Origin: an uncultured Bacteroidota bacterium
GTDB lineage: Bacteria > Bacteroidota > Bacteroidia > Flavobacteriales > Flavobacteriaceae
DNA: 64,000 bases
Direction: 5' to 3'
NCBI GenBank assembly: GCA_902581145.1
Contig: CACHNE010000005.1
Span: 16,616-80,615, forward strand
The translations under genes were made by a program, and so were the position numbers. Under the pieces are notes generated by a model. The model had not been told where the DNA came from. It was given only the letters and a program-made list of their open reading frames with translations, and made no database searches. This document shows positions 1-9,783 of the stretch, piece by piece; position 1 is the stretch's first letter; each line of letters opens with the position of its first letter.

Positions 1-835
1 TGATATTGATATTTTATTAGTAGATGATATGATAATTAACTCCGAAGAATTAACTATCCCACATAAAGAAATGTGCAATAGAAGATTTGTACTAGACCCT
101 TTAATTGAGATTGATCCAAATATAATACATCCTGTAAATAAAATGTCGATTAAAGAAATTTTGAATTCTCTTGAATCTAAACAGAAAATTCAAAATAAAG
201 ATATAATTCTTCAAAACCCTGCTCATTCAGTTTCAATAAACAACTATAGCTATATTGCAATTGAAGGGAATATTGGATCTGGAAAAACAAGCTTATCAAA
301 ATTGATTTCAAGTGACTTCAACACAAAATTAATGTTGGAAAGATTTATTGACAATCCATTTTTAGCCAAATTTTATAAAAACCCTAAGGAATTTGCATTC
401 AAACTAGAAATGTCTTTTTTGGCTGATAGATATCAGCAAACAAACGAGGATTTATCCCAATTAAATTTTTTTAGTCAAAATATTATTAGTGATTATGATA
501 TTCATAAATCACTAATTTTTTCAAAAATTAATTTAAATGAGGATGAATTTAATTTATACAGAAAACTATTTTATTCTTTATATAAAAGTATTGTAAAACC
601 AGACTTAATTATTTTCTTAAATCAGACTATTGAAAATTTAAAAATAAATATAGAAAAAAGAGGTAGGGAATATGAGTCAAAAATATCAGAAGAGTATTTA
701 AAAAAAATAAATCAAAGTTATTCTGATTTTTTTAAATCAAGGCCTGATTTAAATGTTAAATTTATAGATGTTTCAGAGATAGATTTTGTAAAAAATAGAT
801 TAGATTACTTATCTATAATTAATGGAATTAGTTAG
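1..835 (+). CDS. folK: HPPK-deoxynucleoside kinase fusion (C-terminal part, cut by window edge)
   Basis: The reading frame is open to the left edge (codons start at base 2 and read DIDILLVDDM), so the ATG at 29 is internal and the true start lies outside. DIDILL matches the Mg-binding Asp pair of 6-hydroxymethyl-7,8-dihydropterin pyrophosphokinase (folate synthesis), followed by the HPPK C-terminus (LTIPHKEM, RRFVLDPLIEI). After a linker of about 45 residues comes a deoxynucleoside kinase domain: P-loop GNIGSGKTS, a LERF acidic motif, and the RGREYE lid. The fusion of these two domains is known in Bacteroidota. The kinase half lacks the DR(S/T) motif present in the separate kinase at 28743-29348: the equivalent stretch reads SDYD. 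Its substrate, or whether it is active, is therefore uncertain. The last 8 bases overlap the converging methyltransferase gene. Confidence 0.9.
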   Translation, partial: DIDILLVDDMIINSEELTIPHKEMCNRRFVLDPLIEIDPNIIHPVNKMSIKEILNSLESKQKIQNKDIILQNPAHSVSINNYSYIAIEGNIGSGKTSLSKLISSDFNTKLMLERFIDNPFLAKFYKNPKEFAFKLEMSFLADRYQQTNEDLSQLNFFSQNIISDYDIHKSLIFSKINLNEDEFNLYRKLFYSLYKSIVKPDLIIFLNQTIENLKINIEKRGREYESKISEEYLKKINQSYSDFFKSRPDLNVKFIDVSEIDFVKNRLDYLSIINGIS

Positions 836-1361
836 CGTTAATTTTTAAAAAAAAATCCCAAACCACAATCCCTGCGGAAACAGAAACATTTAAAGAATGT
901 TTAGTTCCATATTGAGATATTTCAACTACATCATCACTAAGATCAATCACGTTTTGACTAACTCCTTTTATTTCATTACCAAAAATTACAGCATATTTTT
1001 TACTTGAATCAAGGCTGAAATTTTCTAAAGGTGTTGATTTATCAGCTTGCTCAATAGAAATAATATTGTAATTTTCACTCTTTAGTTTTAAAATGGCATT
1101 TTCAATTTCTTCGACATAGATCCATTTTAAAGATTCGGTGCTGCCAAGTGCAGTTTTTCGAATCTCATTATTTGGTGGTACAGCGGTAATGCCACATAGA
1201 ATTATTTCGTCGATTAGAAAAGCGTCACAGGTTCTAAAAATACTACCAACATTATGTGCACTTCTAATATTATCTAGTACAACTTTAATAGGCGTTTTAG
1301 ATGAATTTTTAAACTCCTCTAAAGAAATCCTATTTAATTCACTATTTTTTAGTTTTTTCAT
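828..1361 (-). CDS. TrmH/SpoU-family RNA 2'-O-methyltransferase
   Basis: A 177-residue single-domain SPOUT enzyme that would transfer methyl from S-adenosylmethionine to a ribose 2'-OH in tRNA or rRNA. The three family motifs are visible: NIRSAHNVGSIFRTCDA near residues 31-47, the central IFGNEIKGVS around residues 126-135, and the C-terminal SLNVSVSAGIVVWDF that builds the trefoil knot. It lacks the N-terminal L30e-like substrate domain of RlmB, so the target (tRNA Gm18 or another site) cannot be told from sequence. It converges on the folK fusion with an 8-base overlap and is divergent from mutS. Confidence 0.88.
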   Translation of the reverse strand: MKKLKNSELNRISLEEFKNSSKTPIKVVLDNIRSAHNVGSIFRTCDAFLIDEIILCGITAVPPNNEIRKTALGSTESLKWIYVEEIENAILKLKSENYNIISIEQADKSTPLENFSLDSSKKYAVIFGNEIKGVSQNVIDLSDDVVEISQYGTKHSLNVSVSAGIVVWDFFLKINAN

Positions 1362-1454
1362 TTGAGCTTACTTTAAACATTTGTTTTCTAAACAACTAAA
1401 TAATAATTACATTAGTAAAGATGTAGTGGTAAAAATAGTATATAAGTTATCCAA

Positions 1455-4040
1455 TTGAAAAAAGACGCAAAAAAAATTACACCTTTAATGCAGCAGTATA
1501 ATGCTATTAAGGTAAAGTATCCTGATGCTTTACTACTTTTTCGAGTAGGTGATTTTTATGAAACTTTTGGACAAGATGCAATTCAGGCTTCCAAAATCTT
1601 AGATATTATTTTGACTAAACGAGGTGCTGGAAGTCAAAGTGAAACAGAGCTTGCCGGATTTCCTCACCATTCTTTAAATCTGTATTTACCCAAACTTGTG
1701 AAGGCTGGTCATCGTGTGGCAATTTGTGATCAATTGGAAGACCCAAAAAAAACAAAAAAAATTGTAAAGAGAGGAGTAACTGAGCTTGTAACCCCAGGCC
1801 TAGCCTCTGTAGATGGAGTGCTGAATCCAAAGAAAAATAATTTTTTAGCTTCAATTTATTTTAGCAACAATATTGGGATTTCATTTTTAGATATTTCAAC
1901 TGGAGAGTTTTTATTATCTCAAGGAGATTCTGAGTATATAGCTAAATTAATATCAAACTTCAAGCCGAGTGAGATACTAATTGCAAAACAACAAAAGAAA
2001 ATTTTCAAAGAGCAGTTTGGAGAATTACATAATCTCTTTTTTTTAGAGGAATGGGTTTATAATTCTGATTTTGCTAATGAGTTAATACAAAAACAATTTG
2101 AAACTAATTCACTTAAAGGTTTTGCTATTAGTGATTTACACGAAGGGATAATTTCTACCGCAGGTATTTTACATTACTTAAGTGAAACTCAACATCATCA
2201 GCTGAATCATATAACAACAATTAAGAGGATTCCGTTCGAAGGTCACGTTTGGTTAGATAGATTTACCATTAGAAATCTAGAAATATTTTCTCCGAATACT
2301 GTTGAAGGAAAATGCTTAATTGATATTATTGATCATACGATTTCGCCAATGGGAGGAAGATTATTGAAAAGGTGGTTGGCATTACCATCTACGAATAATG
2401 AACTTATTTTTAAACGACACAATATTGTTGAATATTTTATTAATAAAGACAAACATAGAAGTTTTTTAATCGAAACCCTTTCCTCGCTTAGTGATTTGGA
2501 AAGATTGGTTTCTAAAGTTGCAACTAAAAAAATTAATCCTCGAGAACTTTTTACACTTAATGAATCTCTAAAAAATATTAAACCATTAAAAAATGAGTTT
2601 AAAAAAACCACATCTGATGATTTAAATTCATTGTTTAAATCATTAAGTAATTGCGACGAAATAATAAACCTAATAGGCTCTACACTTTCTGAAACTCCAC
2701 CGGTGAATATTATTAAAGGAAATACAATTTCTTCAGATTTTTCAAATGAACTAAAGGAACTTAGAAGTTTATCCAAGAATAATAAAGATTTTCTAGACGA
2801 CATGTTAAAAGAACAGTCTGAGATTACAAATATTCCGTCTTTGAAAATCTCATCTAATAATGTTTTTGGTTATTACATAGAAGTAAGAAATACGCATAAA
2901 GATAAAGTTCCTGAAAATTGGATTAGAAAACAAACCTTAGTAAATGCGGAAAGATATATTACTGAAGAACTCAAGGAATATGAGTCAAAAATATTAGGTG
3001 CTGAACAGAGAATAATGGAACTAGAAATAAAATTTTTTGATGAATTATTAAACTCTTGCCAGTCATATATTAAAGAAATACAAAATAATTCTTCGATTAT
3101 AGCGGAGTTGGATTGCCTTGTTTCTTTTTCCAGTCTATCAGCTCTAAAAAATTATGTAAGACCTGAAATTGATGAATCTTTTGATATCGAAATTATTAAT
3201 GGTAGACACCCTGTAATTGAAAGCCAGTTGCCGATAGACAAACCTTATATTCCTAACAGTATTTATCTTAATAAAAAAAACCAACAAATTATAATGATTA
3301 CTGGACCAAATATGTCTGGTAAATCTGCAATTTTACGACAAACAGCAATAATTTGTTTACTTGCTCAGATTGGATGCTTTGTTCCTGCCGAAAAATTAAA
3401 AATGGGTATAATTGATAAAATTTTTACTCGTGTAGGCGCTTCTGATAATATTAGTATGGGTGAATCTACTTTTATGGTTGAAATGAATGAGACAGCGTTG
3501 ATTCTCAATAATATTTCCGAGAGAAGCCTAATATTATTAGATGAAATTGGAAGAGGAACAAGTACTTATGATGGTATTTCAATTGCTTGGGCAATTTCAG
3601 GATATCTACATCAACACCATTCAAAACCAAAGACCTTATTTGCAACTCACTATCATGAATTAAATCAAATGAAGGATTCATTTGAAAGAATTAAAAATTT
3701 TAACGTGTCAATAAAAGAAGAAAATAATCAAATATTATTTTTAAGAAAATTAATTCCTGGTAGTAGTGAACATAGTTTTGGAATTCATGTTGCAAAAATG
3801 GCTGGAATGCCTAAAGATGTATTAAACAAAGCAAATGATATGCTAAAGCAACTTGAACAGTCCCGCTCATCAAAAGAGTTAATTGTTAATGAAATTTCTC
3901 CTCAGTTGGAGTTTTTTAATATCAGTGATCCTATTCTTGAGGAATTGAAAAATGATTTAGAAAATTTAAATTTGGATGAATTAACTCCAATTGAAGCACT
4001 TCTTAAATTAAATGAACTTAAAAGAAAGATAAATAATTAG
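1455..4040 (+). CDS. mutS: DNA mismatch repair protein MutS
   Basis: An 861-residue MutS, the usual length. It binds mismatches as a dimeric clamp and recruits MutL. The N-terminus carries the mismatch-probing Phe-x-Glu motif in GDFYETF (Phe34, Glu36). The C-terminal ABC ATPase has Walker A GPNMSGKS (about residues 617-624), Walker B with signature LLDEIGRGTSTYDG, and the FATHYHEL motif. The start is TTG at 1455: the protein begins KKDAKKITPLMQQYNAIK, which fits the family N-terminus, and no in-frame ATG lies upstream. The gene is single, divergent from the methyltransferase gene across 93 bp, and is followed after 53 bp by the GH97 gene. Confidence 0.97.
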   Translation: MKKDAKKITPLMQQYNAIKVKYPDALLLFRVGDFYETFGQDAIQASKILDIILTKRGAGSQSETELAGFPHHSLNLYLPKLVKAGHRVAICDQLEDPKKTKKIVKRGVTELVTPGLASVDGVLNPKKNNFLASIYFSNNIGISFLDISTGEFLLSQGDSEYIAKLISNFKPSEILIAKQQKKIFKEQFGELHNLFFLEEWVYNSDFANELIQKQFETNSLKGFAISDLHEGIISTAGILHYLSETQHHQLNHITTIKRIPFEGHVWLDRFTIRNLEIFSPNTVEGKCLIDIIDHTISPMGGRLLKRWLALPSTNNELIFKRHNIVEYFINKDKHRSFLIETLSSLSDLERLVSKVATKKINPRELFTLNESLKNIKPLKNEFKKTTSDDLNSLFKSLSNCDEIINLIGSTLSETPPVNIIKGNTISSDFSNELKELRSLSKNNKDFLDDMLKEQSEITNIPSLKISSNNVFGYYIEVRNTHKDKVPENWIRKQTLVNAERYITEELKEYESKILGAEQRIMELEIKFFDELLNSCQSYIKEIQNNSSIIAELDCLVSFSSLSALKNYVRPEIDESFDIEIINGRHPVIESQLPIDKPYIPNSIYLNKKNQQIIMITGPNMSGKSAILRQTAIICLLAQIGCFVPAEKLKMGIIDKIFTRVGASDNISMGESTFMVEMNETALILNNISERSLILLDEIGRGTSTYDGISIAWAISGYLHQHHSKPKTLFATHYHELNQMKDSFERIKNFNVSIKEENNQILFLRKLIPGSSEHSFGIHVAKMAGMPKDVLNKANDMLKQLEQSRSSKELIVNEISPQLEFFNISDPILEELKNDLENLNLDELTPIEALLKLNELKRKINN

Positions 4041-4090
4041 TATTTTTTTTTAATTTTAACACCCTAATAAAAACTAACTAAAACGATTAA

Positions 4091-6241
<2,151 letters not shown>

Positions 6242-6264
6242 GTTTCATATTTGAAAATTTATAT

Positions 6265-6272
6265 TAAATTTG
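6265..6272 (+). promoter_or_regulatory. Candidate -7 element for the tRNA pair
   Basis: TAAATTTG matches the Bacteroidota sigma-A -7 consensus TAnnTTTG and lies 35 bp before tRNA-Gly. A TTTG at 6250-6253 is too close (11 bp) to be a normal -33 partner, so only the -7 half is supported. Confidence 0.45.
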
Positions 6273-6307
6273 CATCCGCACTTAAGGTGCATGATCTTTT
6301 AAATATT

Positions 6308-6379
6308 GCGAAAGTAGCTCAGGGGTAGAGCATCACCTTGCCAAGGTGAGGGTCGCGGGTTCAAATCCCGTCTTTCGCT
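6308..6379 (+). tRNA. tRNA-Gly (anticodon GCC)
   Basis: A complete cloverleaf. The acceptor arm gcgaaag pairs with ctttcgc, the D-loop contains the AGCTCAGGGGTAGAGC signature, the anticodon loop ttGCCaa sits on a cacct/aggtg-type stem, and the T-loop is GGTTCAAATCC. The discriminator is U, as expected for Gly. CCA is not encoded. A second tRNA follows 14 bp downstream. Confidence 0.97.
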
Positions 6380-6393
6380 CACATACAATATAA

Positions 6394-6479
6394 GCTGAAG
6401 TGGTGGAATTGGTAGACACGTTGGACTTAAAATCCAATGGATAGTAATATCCGTGCGGGTTCAAGTCCCGCCTTCAGTA
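6394..6479 (+). tRNA. tRNA-Leu (anticodon UAA)
   Basis: A class II tRNA with a long variable arm (ggata-gtaa-tatcc). The acceptor gctgaag pairs with cttcagt, giving a G1-U72 wobble. The D-arm is TGGTGGAATTGGTAGACA, the anticodon loop ctTAAaa sits on a ttgga/tccaa stem, and the T-loop is GGTTCAAGTCC. The discriminator is A. CCA is not encoded. It is co-transcribed with tRNA-Gly and followed directly by a terminator. Confidence 0.97.
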
Positions 6480-6480
6480 C

Positions 6481-6519
6481 AAAACGGAAGATTTCATATT
6501 GATTTCTTCCGTTTTTTTT
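6481..6519 (+). terminator. Rho-independent terminator of the tRNA unit
   Basis: An 11-bp stem (aaaacggaaga at 6481-6491 with tcttccgtttt at 6505-6515), a 13-nt loop and a T tract, starting directly after tRNA-Leu. The roughly 100 bp that follow, up to the next gene at 6619, are very AT-rich and show no other recognisable feature. Confidence 0.85.
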
Positions 6520-6618
6520 ATCAAAAATCTAATAAAATTTTAAAAAACATAATTATTTTATACTAAAAAACAAATATATTTATCATTTTATTAATATATA
6601 CTCAAAATAATTGATAAT

Positions 6619-7782
6619 ATGAAAAGAATTAGTTCGTTAGATATTTTAAAGGGAATCATAATAGTAGTAATGTCTTTAGACCATTTTAGAGACTATTTTC
6701 ACTACGAAGCCTTCTTTTTTAATCCAACTGACCCTCAACAAACTAATAATGCTACATTTTTTATCAGATGGATAACTCATTATTGTGCACCTGTCTTTGC
6801 ATTTCTTGCAGGTGTTTCAGCTTATATTGTGGGTAATAAGTATGATAAAAAATATTTATCAAAATTTCTTCTATCAAGGGGTGTTTGGTTAATTTTTGTA
6901 GAGATTGCAATAATGAATTTCGGATGGAGATTTGATATTGAGTTCAATTTTCTTGTTTTACAGGTTATTTGGATGTTAGGAATATGTATGATTTTACTTT
7001 CCGGATTGATTTGGTTTTCATTAAATAAAATTTTGATTTTTAGCTTATTAATTATTTTTGGACATAATTTGTTAGATTCTTTTGATATTTCAGGAAATTT
7101 CATTTGGGCTGTAATTCATAAGTTCGACTTCTTTACCTATTATGAAACAAAAACTCTTGTTGTCGCATATCCGATAATACCTTGGATAGGTGTAATGTCT
7201 CTTGGATATTTCTTTGGTCAATATTTTCAGAAAGATTTTTCTCAACATTTAAGAATTGACATTTTAAAAAGAGTCGGAATCATTTCAATTATTGGTTTTT
7301 TTATTGTCAGGTTTATAAATTCCTACGGAAATTCAAAAATGTGGATTAATTATGATTTATTTTCTCAAACTTTTTACTCATTTATGGATCCACAAAAATA
7401 CCCCCCATCCCTATCATATCTGTTAATGACACTAGGTCCAATGTTTTTGCTTTTAGCAGTTTTTGAATTAATCAAGAAATCATACTTTTTAAATATTTTC
7501 ATAGTATTTGGTAAGGTTCCTTTTTTCTTTTACATTTTACATGTTTATTTTATACATTTCTTTGCTATGATCGCTGCAGAATTTTCAGGCTTTGGATGGG
7601 AAATAATGATTTTAAAACAGCCAATTTGGATGCTGCCTTCTAATCTAGAAGGTTTCGGATTTAATACACTTATAATGTTAATATTGTGGATTTGTTTTGT
7701 TGCTTTTATGTACCCTATGTGTAAAAAATTTGGGGAATATAAGATGAACAATAAACAAAAAAAATGGCTTAGTTACTTATAG
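6619..7782 (+). CDS. DUF1624 / HGSNAT-like multi-pass membrane protein
   Basis: A 387-residue integral membrane protein with about ten hydrophobic segments. The N-terminal signature (SSLDILKGIIIVVMSLDHFRD, read in two parts, and later THYCAPVFAFLAGVSAY) is that of the DUF1624 / heparan-alpha-glucosaminide N-acetyltransferase-like family, part of the membrane acyltransferase superfamily. His and Asp in the LDHFRD segment are typical. The acceptor is unknown, and a role in acetylating a cell-envelope sugar is only an inference from the family. It stands alone. Its TAG ends at 7782 and the next base is already the end of the converging helicase gene, so there is no intergenic space and no terminator. 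Confidence 0.75.
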   Translation: MKRISSLDILKGIIIVVMSLDHFRDYFHYEAFFFNPTDPQQTNNATFFIRWITHYCAPVFAFLAGVSAYIVGNKYDKKYLSKFLLSRGVWLIFVEIAIMNFGWRFDIEFNFLVLQVIWMLGICMILLSGLIWFSLNKILIFSLLIIFGHNLLDSFDISGNFIWAVIHKFDFFTYYETKTLVVAYPIIPWIGVMSLGYFFGQYFQKDFSQHLRIDILKRVGIISIIGFFIVRFINSYGNSKMWINYDLFSQTFYSFMDPQKYPPSLSYLLMTLGPMFLLLAVFELIKKSYFLNIFIVFGKVPFFFYILHVYFIHFFAMIAAEFSGFGWEIMILKQPIWMLPSNLEGFGFNTLIMLILWICFVAFMYPMCKKFGEYKMNNKQKKWLSYL

Positions 7783-9486
7783 TTATCTAAATCTAGATTT
7801 TTTCTTTTTCTTTGATTTTTTTCTAGAGCTAGTTTTCTTTCTTGTTTTTCTTCTTTCTTTTCTTGGTCTAGGTCTTTCTTCATTCAAATCAATTGAAGTC
7901 CCCAAAACAATATCATTACCTCTAAAATCAATCTTTTTAATATTTGACGTTAATTGGTCTGCAAAATCTTTGTCAATTTCAAAAAAAGTTTGGTATCGGT
8001 TGAGTTCAATTTTTCCGATTTCAATATCGTTAGATTTAAGAGCTCTGTTAATAATTGAAATAATATCAATAGGTGTTGCTCTGTGTTTTCTTCCAATATT
8101 AATCGAAAACCCAGTCATTGATTTTTTGTTTCCTCTTTTTTTCTCTGATTTTTTACTTCTTTTAGATTGTAGTTTATTAGCCTCTTTGTAATAGTTTAAA
8201 AATCTATTAAATTCTACAGAAACAAATCTTTTGATTAACTCATCTCTGTCAAGCCATTCAAGTTTTTGATAGATGTCCTTTAAAAATGGTTTTATTTGTT
8301 TTTCATCAACTTCAACATTTTCAATTTTATCTATCATTTTATAAAGTTGATTGGAACAAATTTCCACTCCGGTTGGAACGTCCTTATTTACAAATTTAAT
8401 CCCTCCCTTTTTTTCAATTGATTTTATTTTTCTTCTTTCACTTTCATTTGAGATAGCAATTGAAATCCCGCTTTTTCCTGCTCTTGCAGTTCTACCACTT
8501 CGGTGGATATAAACTTCTGGATCATCAGGAAGTGAGTAATTAATTACGTGCGTTATATCATCTACATCTAAGCCACGCGCAGCCACATCAGTTGCAATTA
8601 AAATTTGTAGTGACTTATTTCTAAATCTTTGCATGACCTCATCTCTTTGATTTTGAGATAAATCTCCGTGTATAGCATCTGCATTATATCCCTCAGCGAT
8701 AAATTTATTTGCAATATCTTTTGTGTGCCTTTTTGTCCTACAGAATACTATACCATATATATTAGGATTAAAATCGGCAATTCTTTTTAATGCCTCATAT
8801 TTATTTCTAGAACTAACATTGTATATATGATGCTCAATATTTTTTGCGCCTGAATTAATTTTGGATACGCTAATTTCTTTTGCGTCACTCATGTATCTTT
8901 TAGAGATACTTTTAACTTCCTTGGAAATAGTTGCAGAAAAAAGCATAGTTTGTCGATCGGCTCTTGTTCTTTCTAATATAAAATCTAAATCATCTTTAAA
9001 GCCCATACTTAACATTTCATCAGCTTCATCCAATACGACCTTGTCAACCAATTCTAATTTTAAAACTTTTCTTTTGATTAAATCTTTGGTTCTTCCAGGT
9101 GTACCAACAACTATATGAACCCCTTTATTTAAAGATTTAATTTGTGTGTCAATATTGGTCCCACCATAAACTGCTAAAATTTTTATTCCAGATACATATT
9201 TTGAGTAAGTTTCTAAGTCTTTACATATTTGAATACAAAGTTCTCTGGTGGGGCATAATATTATAGTTTGTACGTATTTATTTTTTAATTCGGTTTTTTG
9301 AATTACTGGTAGTCCAAATGCTGCTGTTTTTCCTGTACCTGTTTGAGCCAGTGAAATTAAATCTCTGTTTTCAAGTAATAAAAACGGTATTGATTGTTCT
9401 TGAACTTCAGTCGGGTTGATAAAGCCCATTTCATTTATGCCTTTACATAAATCTTTTGCTACACCAATTTCTTTAAATTTTGACAT
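7783..9486 (-). CDS. DEAD-box ATP-dependent RNA helicase with DbpA-type RNA-binding domain
   Basis: A 567-residue RNA helicase of the DeaD/CshA type that remodels structured RNA during ribosome assembly or mRNA decay. All core motifs are present: Q-motif (INPTEVQEQSIP), motif I AQTGTGKTA, PTRELC, GTPGR, VLDEADEM, SATIS, and the second RecA domain with DVAARGLDVDD and YIHRSGRTARAG. A DbpA-like RRM follows at about residues 456-535 (SINIGRKHRATP). The extreme C-terminus is a basic tail of Lys, Arg and Ser that probably binds RNA without specificity. It is divergent from the trp operon across 297 bp. Confidence 0.94.
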   Translation of the reverse strand: MSKFKEIGVAKDLCKGINEMGFINPTEVQEQSIPFLLLENRDLISLAQTGTGKTAAFGLPVIQKTELKNKYVQTIILCPTRELCIQICKDLETYSKYVSGIKILAVYGGTNIDTQIKSLNKGVHIVVGTPGRTKDLIKRKVLKLELVDKVVLDEADEMLSMGFKDDLDFILERTRADRQTMLFSATISKEVKSISKRYMSDAKEISVSKINSGAKNIEHHIYNVSSRNKYEALKRIADFNPNIYGIVFCRTKRHTKDIANKFIAEGYNADAIHGDLSQNQRDEVMQRFRNKSLQILIATDVAARGLDVDDITHVINYSLPDDPEVYIHRSGRTARAGKSGISIAISNESERRKIKSIEKKGGIKFVNKDVPTGVEICSNQLYKMIDKIENVEVDEKQIKPFLKDIYQKLEWLDRDELIKRFVSVEFNRFLNYYKEANKLQSKRSKKSEKKRGNKKSMTGFSINIGRKHRATPIDIISIINRALKSNDIEIGKIELNRYQTFFEIDKDFADQLTSNIKKIDFRGNDIVLGTSIDLNEERPRPRKERRKTRKKTSSRKKSKKKKKSRFR

Positions 9487-9536
9487 AAAATATTTTCTCG
9501 CTGCAAATGTCGACTATTTAATTCGGTATTCAATCA

Positions 9537-9590
9537 AAAAAAATAGATTAAAATTTTTCGATTTCATTTTTTATTTAAAAAAATAGATTA
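9537..9590. repeat. 14-bp direct repeat, 40-bp period, upstream of the trp leader
   Basis: AAAAAAATAGATTA occurs at 9537-9550 and again at 9577-9590, exactly 40 bp apart, between the helicase start and the trp leader ORF. The second copy abuts the putative -7 region. It could be a regulator site or chance in AT-rich DNA. Confidence 0.5.
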
Positions 9591-9591
9591 T

Positions 9592-9599
9592 TATATTTA
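9592..9599 (+). promoter_or_regulatory. Possible -7 element of the trp operon
   Basis: TATATTTA differs from the Bacteroidota consensus TAnnTTTG only in the last base and ends 5 bp before the leader ATG. If it is used, the transcript would start close to or at that ATG. No convincing -33 TTTG is seen, only T-rich sequence at the right distance. Confidence 0.35.
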
Positions 9600-9604
9600 C
9601 ATCA

Positions 9605-9661
9605 ATGAAAAAATTACAATTAAATATGTGGTGGTGGAAACATGAAATATTCATTTCGTGA
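9605..9661 (+). CDS. trp operon leader peptide
   Basis: An 18-codon ORF reading MKKLQLNMWWWKHEIFIS and ending in TGA at 9659-9661. Three consecutive Trp codons (TGG at 9629-9637) in so short an ORF, placed directly ahead of an intrinsic terminator and trpE, are the hallmark of ribosome-mediated attenuation. Translation speed across the TGG codons reports charged tRNA-Trp. The peptide itself probably has no other function. Its stop codon lies inside the antiterminator arm described for 9656-9705. It is unrelated in sequence to the E. coli TrpL peptide apart from the tandem Trp codons. Confidence 0.9.
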   Translation: MKKLQLNMWWWKHEIFIS

Positions 9662-9705
9662 GGTAGTCGCTATATTTTAATTTGAAAAAAAGCTTATCAT
9701 CACGA
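9656..9705 (+). promoter_or_regulatory. Predicted antiterminator of the trp attenuator
   Basis: TCGTGAGGTAG at 9656-9666 can pair with TTATCATCACGA at 9694-9705, giving 11 pairs (two of them G-U) with one bulged A at 9699. This helix uses up bases from both arms of the terminator at 9685-9719, so the two cannot coexist. The 5' arm contains the leader stop codon and starts 18 nt after the last Trp codon. A ribosome stalled on Trp would leave it free, and one at the stop would cover it. The pairing was drawn by eye. Confidence 0.65.
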
Positions 9706-9719
9706 TAAGCTTTTTTTTT
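9685..9719 (+). terminator. Attenuator terminator before trpE
   Basis: A perfect stem aaaaaaagcttatc / gataagcttttttt with loop ATCAC (9699-9703), followed by more T residues to 9719. It lies between the Trp-rich leader ORF and trpE and so is placed to stop transcription before the structural genes. Confidence 0.92.
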
Positions 9720-9751
9720 GTTCATGATTGGTTTTAGTTTGTTTTTTTAAC

Positions 9752-9769
9752 GGGGGTGTAAAAGCCCCC
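9752..9769 (+). promoter_or_regulatory. GC hairpin just ahead of trpE
   Basis: GGGGG at 9752-9756 can pair with CCCCC at 9765-9769 around an 8-nt loop, in otherwise AT-rich DNA. It ends 14 bp before the trpE ATG. It is not followed by a T tract, so it is not a second terminator. It might affect translation or stability of the readthrough mRNA. Function unknown. Confidence 0.5.
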
Positions 9770-9783
9770 ATTAAGAATTAAAA

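Noticed and set aside
6250-6253. TTTG as the -33 partner of the tRNA promoter
   Set aside because: It is only 11 bp from the -7 element, whereas Bacteroidota promoters need roughly 19-21 bp.
6394-6479. tRNA-Leu as a damaged gene because position 1-72 is not Watson-Crick
   Set aside because: G1-U72 is a wobble pair, the rest of the cloverleaf is complete, and I recall the same pair in tRNA-Leu of other Bacteroidota.
9752-9769. A second terminator in the trp leader
   Set aside because: The GC hairpin is strong, but it is followed by ATTAAG rather than a T tract, so it does not fit intrinsic termination.
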